DNA of 64,000 nucleotides from Nonomuraea sp. NBC_00507 (GCF_036013525.1 NZ_CP107853.1:5456001-5520000); one strand, 5' to 3'; shown: positions 1 through 9,411, numbered from the stretch's first letter. Notes: generated by a model from the sequence alone, not told the origin. Numbers and translations are program-made.

Positions 1-173
1 TCCAGATCCCGCGCATTCCACCGGTCGGCGACGATCCCGGCGGTCATGGCCTGGGTCAGCGCGGCCAGCCAGGCCACTCGTTCGGCCAGCACCGGCCCGG
101 CCACCACCTGCCCGGTTGCCTCCAGCACGGCCCGATGCCCGGTACAGGTCGCGGTCGCGACAATCGTCGCCAT
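1..173 (-). CDS. Hypothetical protein, N-terminal part (runs off window)
   Basis: The minus strand is open from an ATG at 173 to the window edge, about 57 codons, with strong GC bias at third positions as in real genes here. A purine-rich stretch (GGGGGAGGGG) lies about 8-10 bases upstream and fits a ribosome binding site; an in-frame ATG at 209 is the alternative. The visible N-terminus begins MATIVATATCTGHRAVLEA and is Ala/Val/Thr-rich. I do not recognise the family. It is divergent from the EI24-type gene at 366. Confidence 0.45.
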   Translation of the reverse strand, partial: MATIVATATCTGHRAVLEATGQVVAGPVLAERVAWLAALTQAMTAGIVADRWNARDL

Positions 174-365
174 GCGCACCCGCCCCTCCCCCCGCGCCGA
201 ACCCGTCATATCAATGCGCGCACGTCACGCTACAGAGCGCCACCGACAATTTCCGCCACCTCGCCACCCGAAATCCAGGCCAAGGAAGCCTCACAGGGAT
301 CCGAAAACACACCCCCACCCGCGCTCGCCTAGCCAATCAGGACCAAGGTATATACCCTGCCGGGC

Positions 366-1130
366 ATGCGATCACTGCGTGACTTCACCTCTGGCGTCGG
401 GTTCTTCCTCCAGGGGTTCGGGTGGGTGGCCAGGAATGGGCGGTGGTGGGCCTTCGGGCTGATCCCGGCGCTGATCGCGTTCTCCGTGTACGCAGTGGCG
501 CTGATCTTCCTCGGCACCAACGCCAGTGATCTGGCTGCGTTCGTGACGCCGTTCGCGGACTCGTGGAGCTGGCGTGAGGTGTTCCGCGCGCTGGTGGGGA
601 TTATGTTGTTCCTCGGAGGGCTGGCGCTGGCGGTGGTGACGTTCGCGGCGGTCACCCTGGCGATCGGGGAGCCGTTCTACGAGAAGTTGTCATCGGCGGT
701 GGACGCGCTCGAGCACGAGACCGAGCAGCCGTTCTGGCGTACGCTGCCGCGCTCGATTAGGGACAGCCTGGTGACGCTGTTCTATGTGCTGCTGTTCACG
801 GTGCCGCTGTTCATCCTGGGCTTCGTGCCCGTCATCGGGCAGACTGTGGTGCCGGTGCTGGGGGCCGCTGTGTCAGGATTTTTCCTGACAGTTGAGCTCA
901 CCACGCTTGCTCTGGAGCGGCGGGGCATGGTCCGCAAGCAGCGGTTCGCGCTGCTGCGTGCCAACAAGGCGAGTGCTCTGGGGTTCGGCGTGGCGGTGTT
1001 CCTGCTGTTCCTGGTGCCATTCGTCGCAGTGATCGCGATGCCGGCCGCGGTAGCGGGCGCCGCGCTCCTCGTACGCGACCGGCTGGTTCCCGCCCAGTCC
1101 GGACCCCACGGACCTGCCACTCCCGCGTAA
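366..1130 (+). CDS. EI24 domain (CysZ-like) membrane protein
   Basis: A 254-residue integral membrane protein. It opens with the FTSGVGFFLQGFGWVARNG motif typical of actinobacterial EI24 proteins and has about five hydrophobic segments (near residues 27-48, 68-97, 139-160, 161-180 and 210-240). An amphipathic loop containing EPFYEKLSSAVD lies between segments 2 and 3. The EI24/CysZ superfamily includes the E. coli sulfate permease CysZ, but most actinobacterial members are uncharacterised, so transport of sulfate is not claimed. The ATG at 366 begins directly at the conserved N-terminus. Family call firm, function open. Confidence 0.85.
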   Translation: MRSLRDFTSGVGFFLQGFGWVARNGRWWAFGLIPALIAFSVYAVALIFLGTNASDLAAFVTPFADSWSWREVFRALVGIMLFLGGLALAVVTFAAVTLAIGEPFYEKLSSAVDALEHETEQPFWRTLPRSIRDSLVTLFYVLLFTVPLFILGFVPVIGQTVVPVLGAAVSGFFLTVELTTLALERRGMVRKQRFALLRANKASALGFGVAVFLLFLVPFVAVIAMPAAVAGAALLVRDRLVPAQSGPHGPATPA

Positions 1131-1257
1131 CGGTCGGCGGGCGGCAACGTTGACCGGGACGGCGTTGTCCACAGGCCAGGGCGGGAAGAGCACTCTCATC
1201 CCCAGAACCGCGTTCGCGCCCGCGCCGTTACCCGTCCGCCCGGCACCCTTACCGTCC

Positions 1258-2367
1258 ATGACGACCAACACCTCCCCGTCCGCCTCCTCTGCTTCCCCGT
1301 CCTTTTCCGGGTCGTGCCTCACCCTCACCAGCCCCGCCGACATCCTGGCCGCCGTCCCCTACCTTGTCGGCTTCCACCCGAGCGACAGCCTCGTCATCAT
1401 CGGGCTCGACCGCGGCCAGGCCAAGATGGTGGTCAGGTGGGGTCTGCCGCTCCCACCGGACGCGCTCGCCCCACTGCCGCCCCTGCTCGACCGAGAGGGC
1501 GTCACCCAGGTCGTCATCATCGGCTACGGCGCAGGAGACGTGGTCACGCCCGTAGTGGACGAGGCCAGGCTCCTGGCGGCCAAGGCCGAGGTCCACGTTG
1601 GTGAGGCACTGCGGGCCCATGAGGGCCGCTACTGGTCATACGTCTGCGATCTGCCGGCGTGCTGCCCGGCGGAGGGCACGCCCTACGACCCTTCGACGAG
1701 CCAGATCGCAGCCGAGGCGACTGTGCGGGGTCTGGTCGCCCTTCCTGACCGCGAGGCCCTGGAGCGCACCGTAGCGCCCGTCACGGGCCCCGTACGGATG
1801 GCGATGCGCCGCGCCACGGCCGACGCGATCGCGGAGCTCAGGTCCAGACTGGCGGCCGGCGCGGACCTCGACGCCTTCGCCCGGCACTACGTGGCGGAAG
1901 GGCTGGCACGCGTCCGATCGGCGCTGACCACGCACGCCGAGGGCGGCCGACTGCGCGACGAGGAAGCGGCGAGGCTGGGCCTCGACCTCGCGATCACCAG
2001 GGTTCGCGACGAGGCGTGGACGCTCATGCGCGATTCCCATGCCTCGCTGTGGAAAGACCTGACCCGCAGGCTCGAGCCCCGTTTCATCCCGCCTGCCGCG
2101 TCCCTGCTGGCCATGGCGGCCTGGCGGGCGGGAAACAGCGTGCAGGCCACCATCGCCCTCGAACGCGCTCTGACCATCGACCCCGCCTACTCGATGGCGA
2201 ATCTCCTCATGCACGCGGTCCAAAACCTGCTGTCCCCGGCCATCATGCGAGACCGCATGCCCACCCCTGCCGAGCTCGACGCGGCCATGGGCCGCGCGCA
2301 CGCAGGCTGGCTCCTCCCACTGGTCAACCTCCTGGACGAGGAAGACCCGCCCATCCCACCCGAATGA
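1258..2367 (+). CDS. DUF4192 domain-containing protein
   Basis: About 369 residues from the ATG at 1258; an upstream in-frame TTG at 1150 would add a basic, proline-rich leader that looks non-native. The diagnostic N-terminal signature of DUF4192 is present: LTSPADILAAVPYLVGFHPS then SLVIIGL. The middle carries the family's conserved ARLGLDLAITRVRDEAW stretch, and a helical C-terminal half has TPR-like ALTIDPAYSMANLL. DUF4192 proteins are widespread in Actinobacteria and have no established function. No transmembrane segment or signal peptide is seen, so it should be cytoplasmic. Confidence 0.85.
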   Translation: MTTNTSPSASSASPSFSGSCLTLTSPADILAAVPYLVGFHPSDSLVIIGLDRGQAKMVVRWGLPLPPDALAPLPPLLDREGVTQVVIIGYGAGDVVTPVVDEARLLAAKAEVHVGEALRAHEGRYWSYVCDLPACCPAEGTPYDPSTSQIAAEATVRGLVALPDREALERTVAPVTGPVRMAMRRATADAIAELRSRLAAGADLDAFARHYVAEGLARVRSALTTHAEGGRLRDEEAARLGLDLAITRVRDEAWTLMRDSHASLWKDLTRRLEPRFIPPAASLLAMAAWRAGNSVQATIALERALTIDPAYSMANLLMHAVQNLLSPAIMRDRMPTPAELDAAMGRAHAGWLLPLVNLLDEEDPPIPPE

Positions 2368-2947
2368 CCCACACCTCTCGACCCCCCACGGTCCGTCAGT
2401 CTGGACCGTCGTAGGGTTCGTGACCCTTCTTGCTCGGAAGCGTGCTGTCAAGTGCTCAATCAGCAAGCTGGTCACAGCGTGATGATCGTGCTTGGTCTGG
2501 AACTCGGCATCGCGATATCGGCAGAACAGGGTTCACACAGGTAAGAATCTTCCTGAAGATGTAATTCCGCTGCTGAGATTCGAGGCTCCGCGAAGCTGCA
2601 AGGCTACGGGGGTTGGGGTCTACGCCCAGCCACGCGGCGCGACGAAGGCCGGGGTCCTGCACCTCGTCGCACACGGTCGTCTTCTTGAGGGACGCGACGA
2701 GATACTCGTACACGCACCATCCGTGGGTGAGAAACCCGGGGCGATTTAGAGCACCGCACCACCAGCAGGATGCCTGAGACCAGACCATGTGCTCGAGCTG
2801 TGAACCTACAGGTCACCCCTGACGACCGAAATCGCCGCACCCCACAGGACGACGAGTTCGCTGATCCAGGGCCGGGCTGGTGCCGGGAGGGGGAAAAGGC
2901 TAGGGCGGAACGATGCGCCGAGGTGAGCCGCGCCTTTCGTACCGATG
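2368..2947. other. No convincing gene (about 580 bases)
   Basis: Several open frames overlap here but none has codon bias, a ribosome binding site or a recognisable motif. A minus-strand frame (about 2570-2720) contains VYEYLVASLKKTTVCDEVQD and may be a fragment of a decayed gene, but I cannot assign it. This is the left edge of the decayed accessory stretch. Confidence 0.4.
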
Positions 2948-3223
2948 TCAGTCTGTGGGCCCCAGCCCGGCGATGCGTTGCTCACGCACGTCCTGCAGGG
3001 CCCGCAGGTAGCCGATCTCCAAGGCCCGACAGATCAGGTTATTCATCTCAGCAGAGCCGTCGAGTCGTCCCCAACTGGAGAACTCGTTGGACACCGCCTC
3101 ATCGGCCGACCGCTCGAGGCCGGCATCACCAGAACGTGGCCCGTCGTAACGGACACGGCCGATGAACTCGCTCCATTCCTCCAACTCGGCACGCGCGCCA
3201 TCATCGTTGCTCATACCGGCCAT
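2948..3223 (-). CDS. Small acidic hypothetical protein
   Basis: A 91-residue soluble protein, acidic in its first half (SNDDGARAELEEWSEF) with a helical C-terminal half (NNLICRALEIGYLRALQDV). The ATG at 3223 or the in-frame ATG at 3214 could be the start; neither has a good ribosome binding site. Composition and absence of low-complexity sequence suggest a real gene, but I do not recognise a family. Confidence 0.45.
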   Translation of the reverse strand: MAGMSNDDGARAELEEWSEFIGRVRYDGPRSGDAGLERSADEAVSNEFSSWGRLDGSAEMNNLICRALEIGYLRALQDVREQRIAGLGPTD

Positions 3224-3542
3224 CGTGACCCACGATCACTCTCTTCGTGAGCCCTCCGGCCTGCTCGGCAATGAAGCATTCCTCCTCGAGGAGGCAGTGG
3301 CTGAGAGGATCGAACATTGTCTCGCCGGCTCCTGCGTGAGGACCAAGCTGGAGCTGCCGACTTTGATCGCCGGCTTCCAGGTCCAGCCCAGATCGCCTTA
3401 CCGTGTTCGACCAGGCACGATGTCTGCCACAGGAACGGCCCGATCATCGCGAGTTGGCTTGGAACAAATGAGCCACAGTCAGGACCTCCCGCCGCTGAAG
3501 CCGCGATTACCCCATCGCCGGGGAATCGCTACCTTGTGGCGC
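3224..3542. other. No convincing gene (about 320 bases)
   Basis: Overlapping open frames on both strands lack codon bias and family motifs. A plus-strand frame around 3270-3420 reads NEAFLLEEAVAERIEHCLAG and is protein-like, but has no start signal. Possibly remnant DNA. Confidence 0.35.
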
Positions 3543-3899
3543 TCAGTCACCTGCTCCCTCATCGAGCCGCCTACCATCCACACTGGTGTCGAGAAGGTAG
3601 GCCCCGGCATCGTGCAGGGTGATGCCATAGCCAGGCGTCTGGCCAGGAGGCGACCACTCGTTTGTCGCGCTGATCGCCTTAAAGCGGGTGTCGCGGGTCG
3701 GGCCGTCGCCAACGAGGTGGCCGCGCAGATGGCCGTCACGGTCGTACACGGCCCACCGGCCGGCGCCCACCTGCGGCATGGCGACCGGGTTGTCCTTGAG
3801 CCACTGCGCGTTGGCCGCGTGATCGGGCCCCTCGTCGGCCCCCTTCGGCTGGGAGTGGCCGCCTGTGGCATGATCTTCGGTGTTGCGAGCACTACTCAT
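3543..3899 (-). CDS. Hypothetical protein, 118 residues
   Basis: Starts at the ATG at 3899 (MSSARNTEDHATGG). The open frame extends far upstream, but GC-biased coding character and protein-like sequence are clear only from here on. It is hydrophilic, with a central block (AVYDRDGHLRGHLVGDG, then GYGITLHDAGAYLLDTSVDG) that looks like a small beta-rich domain. Family not recognised. It lies downstream of the DUF5994 gene on the same strand, separated by apparently decayed sequence. Confidence 0.5.
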   Translation of the reverse strand: MSSARNTEDHATGGHSQPKGADEGPDHAANAQWLKDNPVAMPQVGAGRWAVYDRDGHLRGHLVGDGPTRDTRFKAISATNEWSPPGQTPGYGITLHDAGAYLLDTSVDGRRLDEGAGD

Positions 3900-4422
3900 G
3901 TTGCGTCTCGCTCTCTGATTGTGGCTGTTGCCTCCGAGACATCGGAGAAGCACTTTCAGCCTCGGAACACAAGGTATGGCACAGATCGCACTCAGCCCGA
4001 CACCGTCGGGATGCGCCTCCAGGAGCTTGATCCGACTCGAGCTACCCCAGGGGGCATCAGATGCGAGGTCAGTCCCGGACAGGAGCTGGGACGCACAGCC
4101 ATTCCGATGTTCGGTCGGCCGGCCCGCCGCGAGCGACGAACACGTCCGCCTGCCCTCCGCCGCCTGCGCGGAGCTGGCGGGGCCGCACTCGCGGCGGCGG
4201 TGCCGGGCGATGATCGCGAAGTGCGCGGCCACCGTGGCCAGGCCGGCGTGGCGAGCGGGGTTGTCGAGCTCATGGTCGTTTCCTCTCTTGGCAGAGCATT
4301 GGAGGAAGGCGCGGAGGAGCGCGCCTCGGCGACGGGACGTCCCGGATCCGCGTCGAGAGATCGGGCCGTGTCCTTCTTCATCGGAAGTCGGTGACCGCCT
4401 GGAACGGCAGCACGGCGCGGGG
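3900..4422 (-). pseudogene. Possible decayed ORF between two minus-strand genes
   Basis: At about 4271 the minus strand has a good start context (AGAGAGGAAACGACC then ATG), yet the frame with strong third-position GC is a different one; it reads LDNPARHAGLATVAAHFAII and continues for about 60 codons. A start in one frame and coding bias in another suggests a frameshift just after the start codon. The rest of the interval shows nothing. A sequencing error would give the same picture. Confidence 0.3.
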
Positions 4423-4986
4423 TCAGGTGGCGGCGGGCCGTGCGGGCACGAGATCGGCGACGCGGCCGCCCTCGTTCTCCCATGCGGCTGAGCCGTCGCG
4501 GCCGGGTATGCCCTCGTCCGGAGCCGCAGGGTGGAGGATGTCAGCAGGACGGACGCCGACCGTGCCTGCGGTGGCAAGCGTGAGGGCTGCCGCGGCCGGA
4601 TCGTTTGCGGTGCCGGGGGGAATGACCAGCAGACTGATGGGCGCGGTTCCCGCGATGCTCAGGGTGATCAAGTGCGGGTCCGCGCTGCGGAACCAGCCCA
4701 CTCTGACGTGGCGACCGCGGGCCGGGATGCGGCGTGGGATGTGATCCCACGCGTCCTGATACAGGCCCACACGCAGGACGGCCCTGCCGAGCCGCTGGTC
4801 GACGGCGGAGATGAGGGTGGGCAGTTCGGCGGCGGCGTCGCGGGTGCGGGGCCACCACGCCCCGTCGACGGTGCCTCTCCGGTCAATGAGGGGGTTCAGG
4901 CTGAGCCTGGGCGCGGAATGGGCCGTGGGGGCGTCAGCGGTAACGGGGTTTGACGATGTGGACGGGGAGAGAAGCGTTGTCATCAT
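4423..4986 (-). CDS. DUF5994 family protein
   Basis: A 187-residue protein with the DUF5994 signature: RLSLNPLIDRRGTVDGAWWP at the start of the domain, then AAELPTLISAVDQRLGRA and DAWDHIPRRI, and a VRVGWFRSADPHLITL strand. The family is confined to Actinobacteria and has no known function; members often sit near stress or regulatory genes, as here. The start is one of two adjacent ATGs (4986 or 4983). The last 40 residues are Ala/Asp/Gly-rich and probably disordered. Confidence 0.8.
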   Translation of the reverse strand: MMTTLLSPSTSSNPVTADAPTAHSAPRLSLNPLIDRRGTVDGAWWPRTRDAAAELPTLISAVDQRLGRAVLRVGLYQDAWDHIPRRIPARGRHVRVGWFRSADPHLITLSIAGTAPISLLVIPPGTANDPAAAALTLATAGTVGVRPADILHPAAPDEGIPGRDGSAAWENEGGRVADLVPARPAAT

Positions 4987-5328
4987 CGTTGCCTGGCCTG
5001 TCAGGCCCTCACCATGGGCCGAAAGCGGTCTATCGCCGCGGGCGACGCTAACCTGAATGCCAACGCACGAAATGTCCTCGGTTTTTTATCGTACCTCGTT
5101 TCGCAAGGAAAGGAGATGCATTAAGTGGCCACTGGCGAAAATCGGTGCCGTTATCGATTGCGGTGATAACCAGGTCGGCGGTTGCTTGTTTCCTGTTATC
5201 GGTCCGGAAGAGCACCCTTGGGCCAGGGCCGCGTTGCGGCCGTAAACGCCGGCCGGGCATGGTGCCCGGCGACGGCGGGTCCACGACTCTCCGGGACGGA
5301 CACCCGAGAGCCGCTGAAGGGAAACACT
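4987..5328. other. Intergenic, about 340 bases
   Basis: No gene seen. It separates the divergent DUF5994 and CsbD-like genes and is locally AT-richer around 5070-5180, so it probably holds both promoters. Confidence 0.4.
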
Positions 5329-5502
5329 GTGAGTCTGACAAGGAAGATCAAGTCCAATACGCGGGCCGCCCAGGGTTGGATCATGCTCTACTTCGGCCGC
5401 GCCACCGGAAACCAGCACCTGGCGTCGAAAGGCGTGGCCAGCCGACCTAGAAATAATCTGGGGCAGCGCAGCGGAAGGATCAAAGGCATGTTCAAGCGTT
5501 GA
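5329..5502 (+). CDS. CsbD-like small stress protein (copy 1)
   Basis: A 57-residue ORF from a GTG at 5329, preceded by GAAGGGA at a good distance. It starts MSLTRKIKSNTRAAQGW, has the central GRATGNQHLASKG and ends GRIKGMFKR. This matches the CsbD pattern: a KIKnk-AkG helix, then GkaTGn-L--eGk, then a basic GkvKd-fk end. CsbD proteins are small, hydrophilic, sigma-B-type general stress proteins of unknown mechanism. The substitutions WIMLYF in the first helix are unusual for a normally highly charged family. A second copy lies on the other strand at 9550-9729. Confidence 0.7.
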   Translation: MSLTRKIKSNTRAAQGWIMLYFGRATGNQHLASKGVASRPRNNLGQRSGRIKGMFKR

Positions 5503-5613
5503 CCGCGGCCACCATCAACGACATCGACGGCAAGCGCCCAATGCGCCCGCCGGCGGGTCGGCACATTCCCGCTTCGAGCGATGGCAAATAGATCGTGCAA
5601 ATCTGGAGGAGCC

Positions 5614-6460
5614 ATGAATCGTGTCATTGTCGTGGGCACCGACGGTTCGGCCGCCGCGACCGCAGCCGTCGAGTGGGCGGCCGACGCCTCCGCGCGCGGA
5701 GGCCCGGCTGCGGATCGTGCACGCCGTGGACCGTTCACCGTACGAGATCGCGAAGTTCTCCAACGCGGGTCCGGGCGATGCCGTCGCCCTCAGCGCGGAG
5801 AGCGTGCTGGCCGACGCCGAGGCGGTCGCACGCAAGCGACAGCCCTGCATCGAGGTCGCCGGCGAGCTGTTTCAGGGCTCCGCAGCGGCGGTGTTGCGGA
5901 CTCACGCCGGCAAAAGCCGCCGAGATCGTGATCGGCGGCAGAGGCATTGGCGGTTTCCCCGGGGCCGTGCTGGGCTCGGTGAGCGCTCACGTAGCCGGAC
6001 ATGCGCACGGCCCGGTGGTCGTCGTCCGCTCCAATCCCGACACCGCCTACGGGGAGATCGTCATCGGGCTCGACGACTATCACGCCGGCGAACCAGCCCT
6101 CGCCTACGCTTTCGAGCAGGCGATACTCCGCGCGAGCACACTACGCGCCGTCTACACGTGGCAACCACCGGCGCACGCCCACATCCCCGCAAGCGCCCAT
6201 GACCTGGAGGAGATCCACGCTGTCCAGTGCCGGATCGCGGCAGGTGTCCTCCTGGGGGGCAGCAATATCCGCAGGTTCAGGTGATCGAGGACGTCCAGCG
6301 CGCCCACCCTGTCGACGCTCTCGCCAGCGTTTCCGCTATGGCGGATCTGGTCGTCATGGGCTCCCAGGGCCGAGGGGCGATCGGCACCGTGATGCTTGGA
6401 TCCGTTACCCTCGGCGTTCTGCACCACGCGCGCAGCTCCGTCGCGGTGGTACGGCCATAA
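5614..6460 (+). pseudogene. Universal stress protein (two UspA domains), broken by three frameshifts
   Basis: A strong ribosome binding site (GGAGGAG) precedes ATG 5614 and MNRVIVVGTDGSAAATAAVE, a classic UspA start. The homology then moves frame near 5700 (to RLRIVHAVDRSPYEIAKFSN), near 5915 (to AAEIVIGGRGIGGFPGAVLG and the second-domain start GEIVIGLDDY) and near 6254-6290 (to VDALASVSAMADLVVMGSQG, ending VLHHARSSVAVVRP). The third break coincides with a run of six G. ATP-binding G-(2x)-G-(9x)-G(S/T)-type loops remain visible in both domains. Either a decayed gene or a local cluster of sequencing errors; flanking genes also show damage, favouring decay. Confidence 0.8.
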
Positions 6461-6520
6461 GGGCTTCCTGCTCGCCCTGGCTGTAGATGTGATATCCGAG
6501 CCGGCGGCCGTCGGGGTGAA

Positions 6521-6724
6521 TCAGTCGGCAGGATCGCTGTTGAGCAGCGGCTCGGACAGCACCAGCGGTGCGTCGGACTGGATCGCAAGGCCGAAAACGA
6601 GCTTGTCGGACGGTGGTGGCAGCCTGCTCTTGGCGTCATTGCCGCGCCTCAGCACGGACTCAGGCGGGAGCGGCGGCAGGTCGGCGGTTTCATCGAGGCG
6701 TTCGTCGTCGTTGTGCATGTTCAT
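6521..6724 (-). CDS. Small hypothetical protein coupled to the upstream pseudogene
   Basis: A 67-residue hydrophilic protein (MNMHNDDERLDETADLPPLP) rich in Asp, Pro and Leu. Its ATG overlaps the TGA of the upstream minus-strand reading frame (ATGA), so it was built to be translationally coupled to that gene, now frameshifted. No motif recognised. Confidence 0.5.
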   Translation of the reverse strand: MNMHNDDERLDETADLPPLPPESVLRRGNDAKSRLPPPSDKLVFGLAIQSDAPLVLSEPLLNSDPAD

Positions 6725-7348
6725 GCAGCGTCACCTTGTCTCGAGCCGTTTCGGGAGTCTCCCTGGGATGTCGGCTGGTTGTCGCGGGTGTGGTCGGCGA
6801 GCTGAGGGTGGTGTGCGCCAGTGTTGTCGAGCAACTCCTGGAACAGGACGTGATAGTGCACCATGGCCTGCCGCAGATCCTCGGTGGAGGCGCTGCCGTG
6901 GGCGACGCCCCCACTGATCTCGTGAGCCTGCCGGTAGCGGTGCAGCGTGCGCCCGTGAGCCGTCGGCAATTCTGGTTGCCACCGCTCGAAGTCTTCGGTG
7001 GGATATCCGCACTCGGCCATGGCGGCGGTGACCAGCCGATCGGCCGCACGTACCGCGAGGCCAGGCACGATGGCGAACTGCTTCTGGATCGCTGTCCAGC
7101 GTTCGGCGCAGGCCTGCTGTGACTCGAAGGTGAGCGGCTTGATGTCGAAGGTGGCGCCCCGCCGTCGCCGGGTTCGCGGTACCTGCTCGGCCCCGCCGCG
7201 ATTGTCTCCTTCGTTCGGGGCGGCTTTGTTTGCCGCGGCCGACGTGCCGGCGAATGCCTTCCCAGCGCTGCTGCACCACGACGAAGCTGATTGCCGCGAC
7301 CAGGATCGCCACCATAGCGACGGCGACGATTGTGGTCATCGTGGGCAT
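6721..7348 (-). pseudogene. Membrane-anchored actinobacterial hypothetical protein, frameshifted
   Basis: The N-terminal part (from ATG 7348) encodes one transmembrane helix (MTTIVAVAMVAILVAAISFV) followed by QQRWEGIRRH. The rest of the family's conserved domain appears only in another frame: FDIKPLTFESQQACAERWTA, then AADRLVTAAMAECGYPTEDF and a C-terminal AMVHYHVLFQELLD. This is the architecture of a common actinobacterial secreted/membrane-anchored protein of unknown function. The frame changes once, between about 7170 and 7260. The C-terminal frame keeps its ATGA coupling to the 6724 gene. Confidence 0.7.
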
Positions 7349-7572
7349 GTCTGCCTCCAGGAGTTGCTTCTGCCCTCACCCGCCTGCCGAAGGCCGGAGG
7401 GTGAGGGCAGCGGATTAGCTCGGGTCGACCTTTCGACGGCGGGCCGAGGGATGTCAGCTCCCGCGTACGGGCGACAGCGGCGCGCCTAGCCTTGCGTGAG
7501 GAACGGTGTGACGGTCGCCGCTGTCCAGCCCGCCTGGCCGACCGTCCCGCCTGGCCAGCCGTCCGGCGCTGG

Positions 7573-7872
7573 TCAGGGCCGGCGATTGCCGTGAGGCCTG
7601 CGGCCGCGGCCTTGCCCGGCGTCGTGGCCGGGCGGATCAACCGGGCTGTGCGGTGGTCGGTCATCGATGGTGTCCCGCAGGCTGCGAGCGGTTGACTGGC
7701 TCCAGCGTGACGGGGTGCGGAGCAGCAAGGGCAGCAGGAGCCCGAGGGCGCCGCCGAGCATCAGGATGACACCCGCGACGCGCAGGTCCAGGCCGCCCAC
7801 CGAGCCGTCCGCCAGGGCGAAGGTGAGGACGGCGCCGAAGGCGATCACCGTGAGGGCTCCGCCTGTGGGCAT
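7573..7872 (-). CDS. DUF6458-like small membrane protein
   Basis: From ATG 7872 (a GTG at 7875 is the alternative). Two hydrophobic segments, ALTVIAFGAVLTFALAD and VAGVILMLGGALGLLLPLLL, flank a short VGGLDLRV linker, matching the DUF6458 two-helix pattern (AVGAILTFAV--V-G-dl--vGwILMi-G). Family members are about 60-80 residues. Here about 45 basic, proline-rich residues follow the second helix, possibly a lengthened C-terminus after loss of the original stop. Function unknown. It lies in a minus-strand run with the GlsB-type gene. Confidence 0.6.
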   Translation of the reverse strand: MPTGGALTVIAFGAVLTFALADGSVGGLDLRVAGVILMLGGALGLLLPLLLRTPSRWSQSTARSLRDTIDDRPPHSPVDPPGHDAGQGRGRRPHGNRRP

Positions 7873-7927
7873 CACGCAGCACCTTCGCCACGGCAGGACC
7901 GTGAACTCCCGGGGGTGCTGGGCGAGG

Positions 7928-8212
7928 TCATCGGCGACCGGCCCGGCGGTCCGGACGCGGACCGGTGATCAGGTGGTAGCCGCCCAGCAGGACTGCCGCG
8001 CCGACGATGGCACAGAGCCAGGTGGACAGGTGGAAGAACCCTTGGATGCCGGAGACGTGCAAGATCTGGGTGGCCACGAGGCCACCCAGCAGCGCCCCGG
8101 CGATGCCGAGCACGAACGTGATGATCAAACCTTGCGGATCCTTGCCGGGGACCAGCATTCTGGCCACCGCCCCGACGACCAGCCCGAGGATGATCCAAGC
8201 GATGATGCCCAT
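7928..8212 (-). CDS. GlsB/YeaQ/YmgE family stress response membrane protein
   Basis: The start at ATG 8212 is fixed by a canonical AAAGGAG seven bases upstream; an in-frame upstream ATG is ignored. The 94-residue product has three hydrophobic helices and the family hallmarks: GIIAWIILGLVVGAVARMLV, PGKDPQGLIITFVLGIAGAL, and a final GAAVLLGGYHLITG. These transglycosylase-associated-type proteins are tiny Gly-rich membrane proteins induced by envelope, acid or oxidative stress; biochemical role unknown. The neighbourhood of CsbD, UspA and DUF6458 genes fits a general stress module. Confidence 0.85.
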   Translation of the reverse strand: MGIIAWIILGLVVGAVARMLVPGKDPQGLIITFVLGIAGALLGGLVATQILHVSGIQGFFHLSTWLCAIVGAAVLLGGYHLITGPRPDRRAGRR

Positions 8213-8439
8213 GGCCGAGCTCCTTTGGCGGTGCATCGATGTCTGCATGGGATCGGTTTTCCGGACCGGTCGAAGCAGGAGGGCCGGCCGCCGCCTGGTT
8301 GCCGGCGCCGACGGTCGAACTCATTCACTTTGAGCCAACACCCGCGCGTGCCCTGCCGAAACAGGCGATCTGGAAAGGATCCATCTCCAGAACCGATCAC
8401 CAGGGTTTCGTGGTGCACGCAGCGTTCAGCGCTCGCGAA

Positions 8440-9411
8440 TCAGACAGGCTCATCACTGGGGCTGGCGGCGCTCGGAGCCCCTCCGCCGGGCGCCGGCCCG
8501 GTGGCGGGGCTGATGGGTTCCAGCCAGCCGAGCCGCTCGGCCAGCCGCCGGGCGCTGTCGATGACGGTGGCTATGTGGGGAGAGGGGTTGGCGTCGTGCC
8601 ACAGCAGCGACCAGGGATAGTGCGTGGCAGGTTCGATCAGGGGCCGCCACGTGGTTCCCAGCCGGTTGGAGGTGCGGAAGGAGGAAGGGACGCAGTGCAC
8701 GCAGCGGTGCTGAAGGACGAGGTCAGCCGCGGCGCGGCTGCTCTGAACAGTGCCCTCGTAGATTGTGGGCGCGAACCCGGCCGAGCGGCACAGCGTGATG
8801 ACGAACTGGTTGAGCTCTGGGGTCTGTGTTTCTTCGCCGAGTAGCAGGAGTTCGTCGGAGAGGGCGGCGACGAGTACACCGTCGAGCTCGGCGAAGCTGT
8901 GGTCGTCGGGCACCAGCACGCCGAGCGGATCGAGCCTGATCAGCTTGGAGGTCACCTCGGCTGGAGCCTGAGAGGCGTGTCCGATGGCGATGTCCAGGCG
9001 GCCGTCGGCCAGCTGCCGGTATTGCTCGGGGGTGCCTGCTTCAACCTGATGGATCGTGATGTCAGGATGGTTGCGCTGGAGTTCGCGCAGGATCTGCGGC
9101 ATGGTGTCGTAGCCGGCGTCGATGATGCCGACACGCAGCGTGGGCGTCGACGCGACGGCGTTGCGTGCGGCTTGTCCGGCGCGGCCCACGTGGTCGAGGA
9201 TCTGGCGCGCCTCGATGAGGAAGGCAGCGCCCGCCGGGGTCAGATCGACGTGGTGGGTGCTGCGATCCAGCAGTCGCACGCCCAGCTCGCTTTCCAGCCG
9301 CTGGATCTGCTGGCTCAGCGCGGACTGCACGATGTGCTCGCGGGCCGCGGCCCGGCCGAAATGCAACTCTTCGGCCAGCGTCACGAAGTAGCGCAGCTGA
9401 CGTAACTCCAT
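8440..9411 (-). CDS. LysR family transcriptional regulator
   Basis: 323 residues from ATG 9411 (MELRQLRYFVTLAEELHFGR), with GGAAGGGG upstream. The first 60 residues are the LysR winged HTH (HIVQSALSQQIQRLESELGV, then LLDRSTHHVDLTPAG). The remainder is a periplasmic-binding-like effector domain (TLRVGIIDAGYDTMPQILRE onward). The longer frame to 9474 adds a non-family leader and is rejected. It is the first intact sizable gene in the damaged region. The ligand cannot be read from sequence; no divergent structural gene is present to suggest a target. Confidence 0.88.
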   Translation of the reverse strand: MELRQLRYFVTLAEELHFGRAAAREHIVQSALSQQIQRLESELGVRLLDRSTHHVDLTPAGAAFLIEARQILDHVGRAGQAARNAVASTPTLRVGIIDAGYDTMPQILRELQRNHPDITIHQVEAGTPEQYRQLADGRLDIAIGHASQAPAEVTSKLIRLDPLGVLVPDDHSFAELDGVLVAALSDELLLLGEETQTPELNQFVITLCRSAGFAPTIYEGTVQSSRAAADLVLQHRCVHCVPSSFRTSNRLGTTWRPLIEPATHYPWSLLWHDANPSPHIATVIDSARRLAERLGWLEPISPATGPAPGGGAPSAASPSDEPV

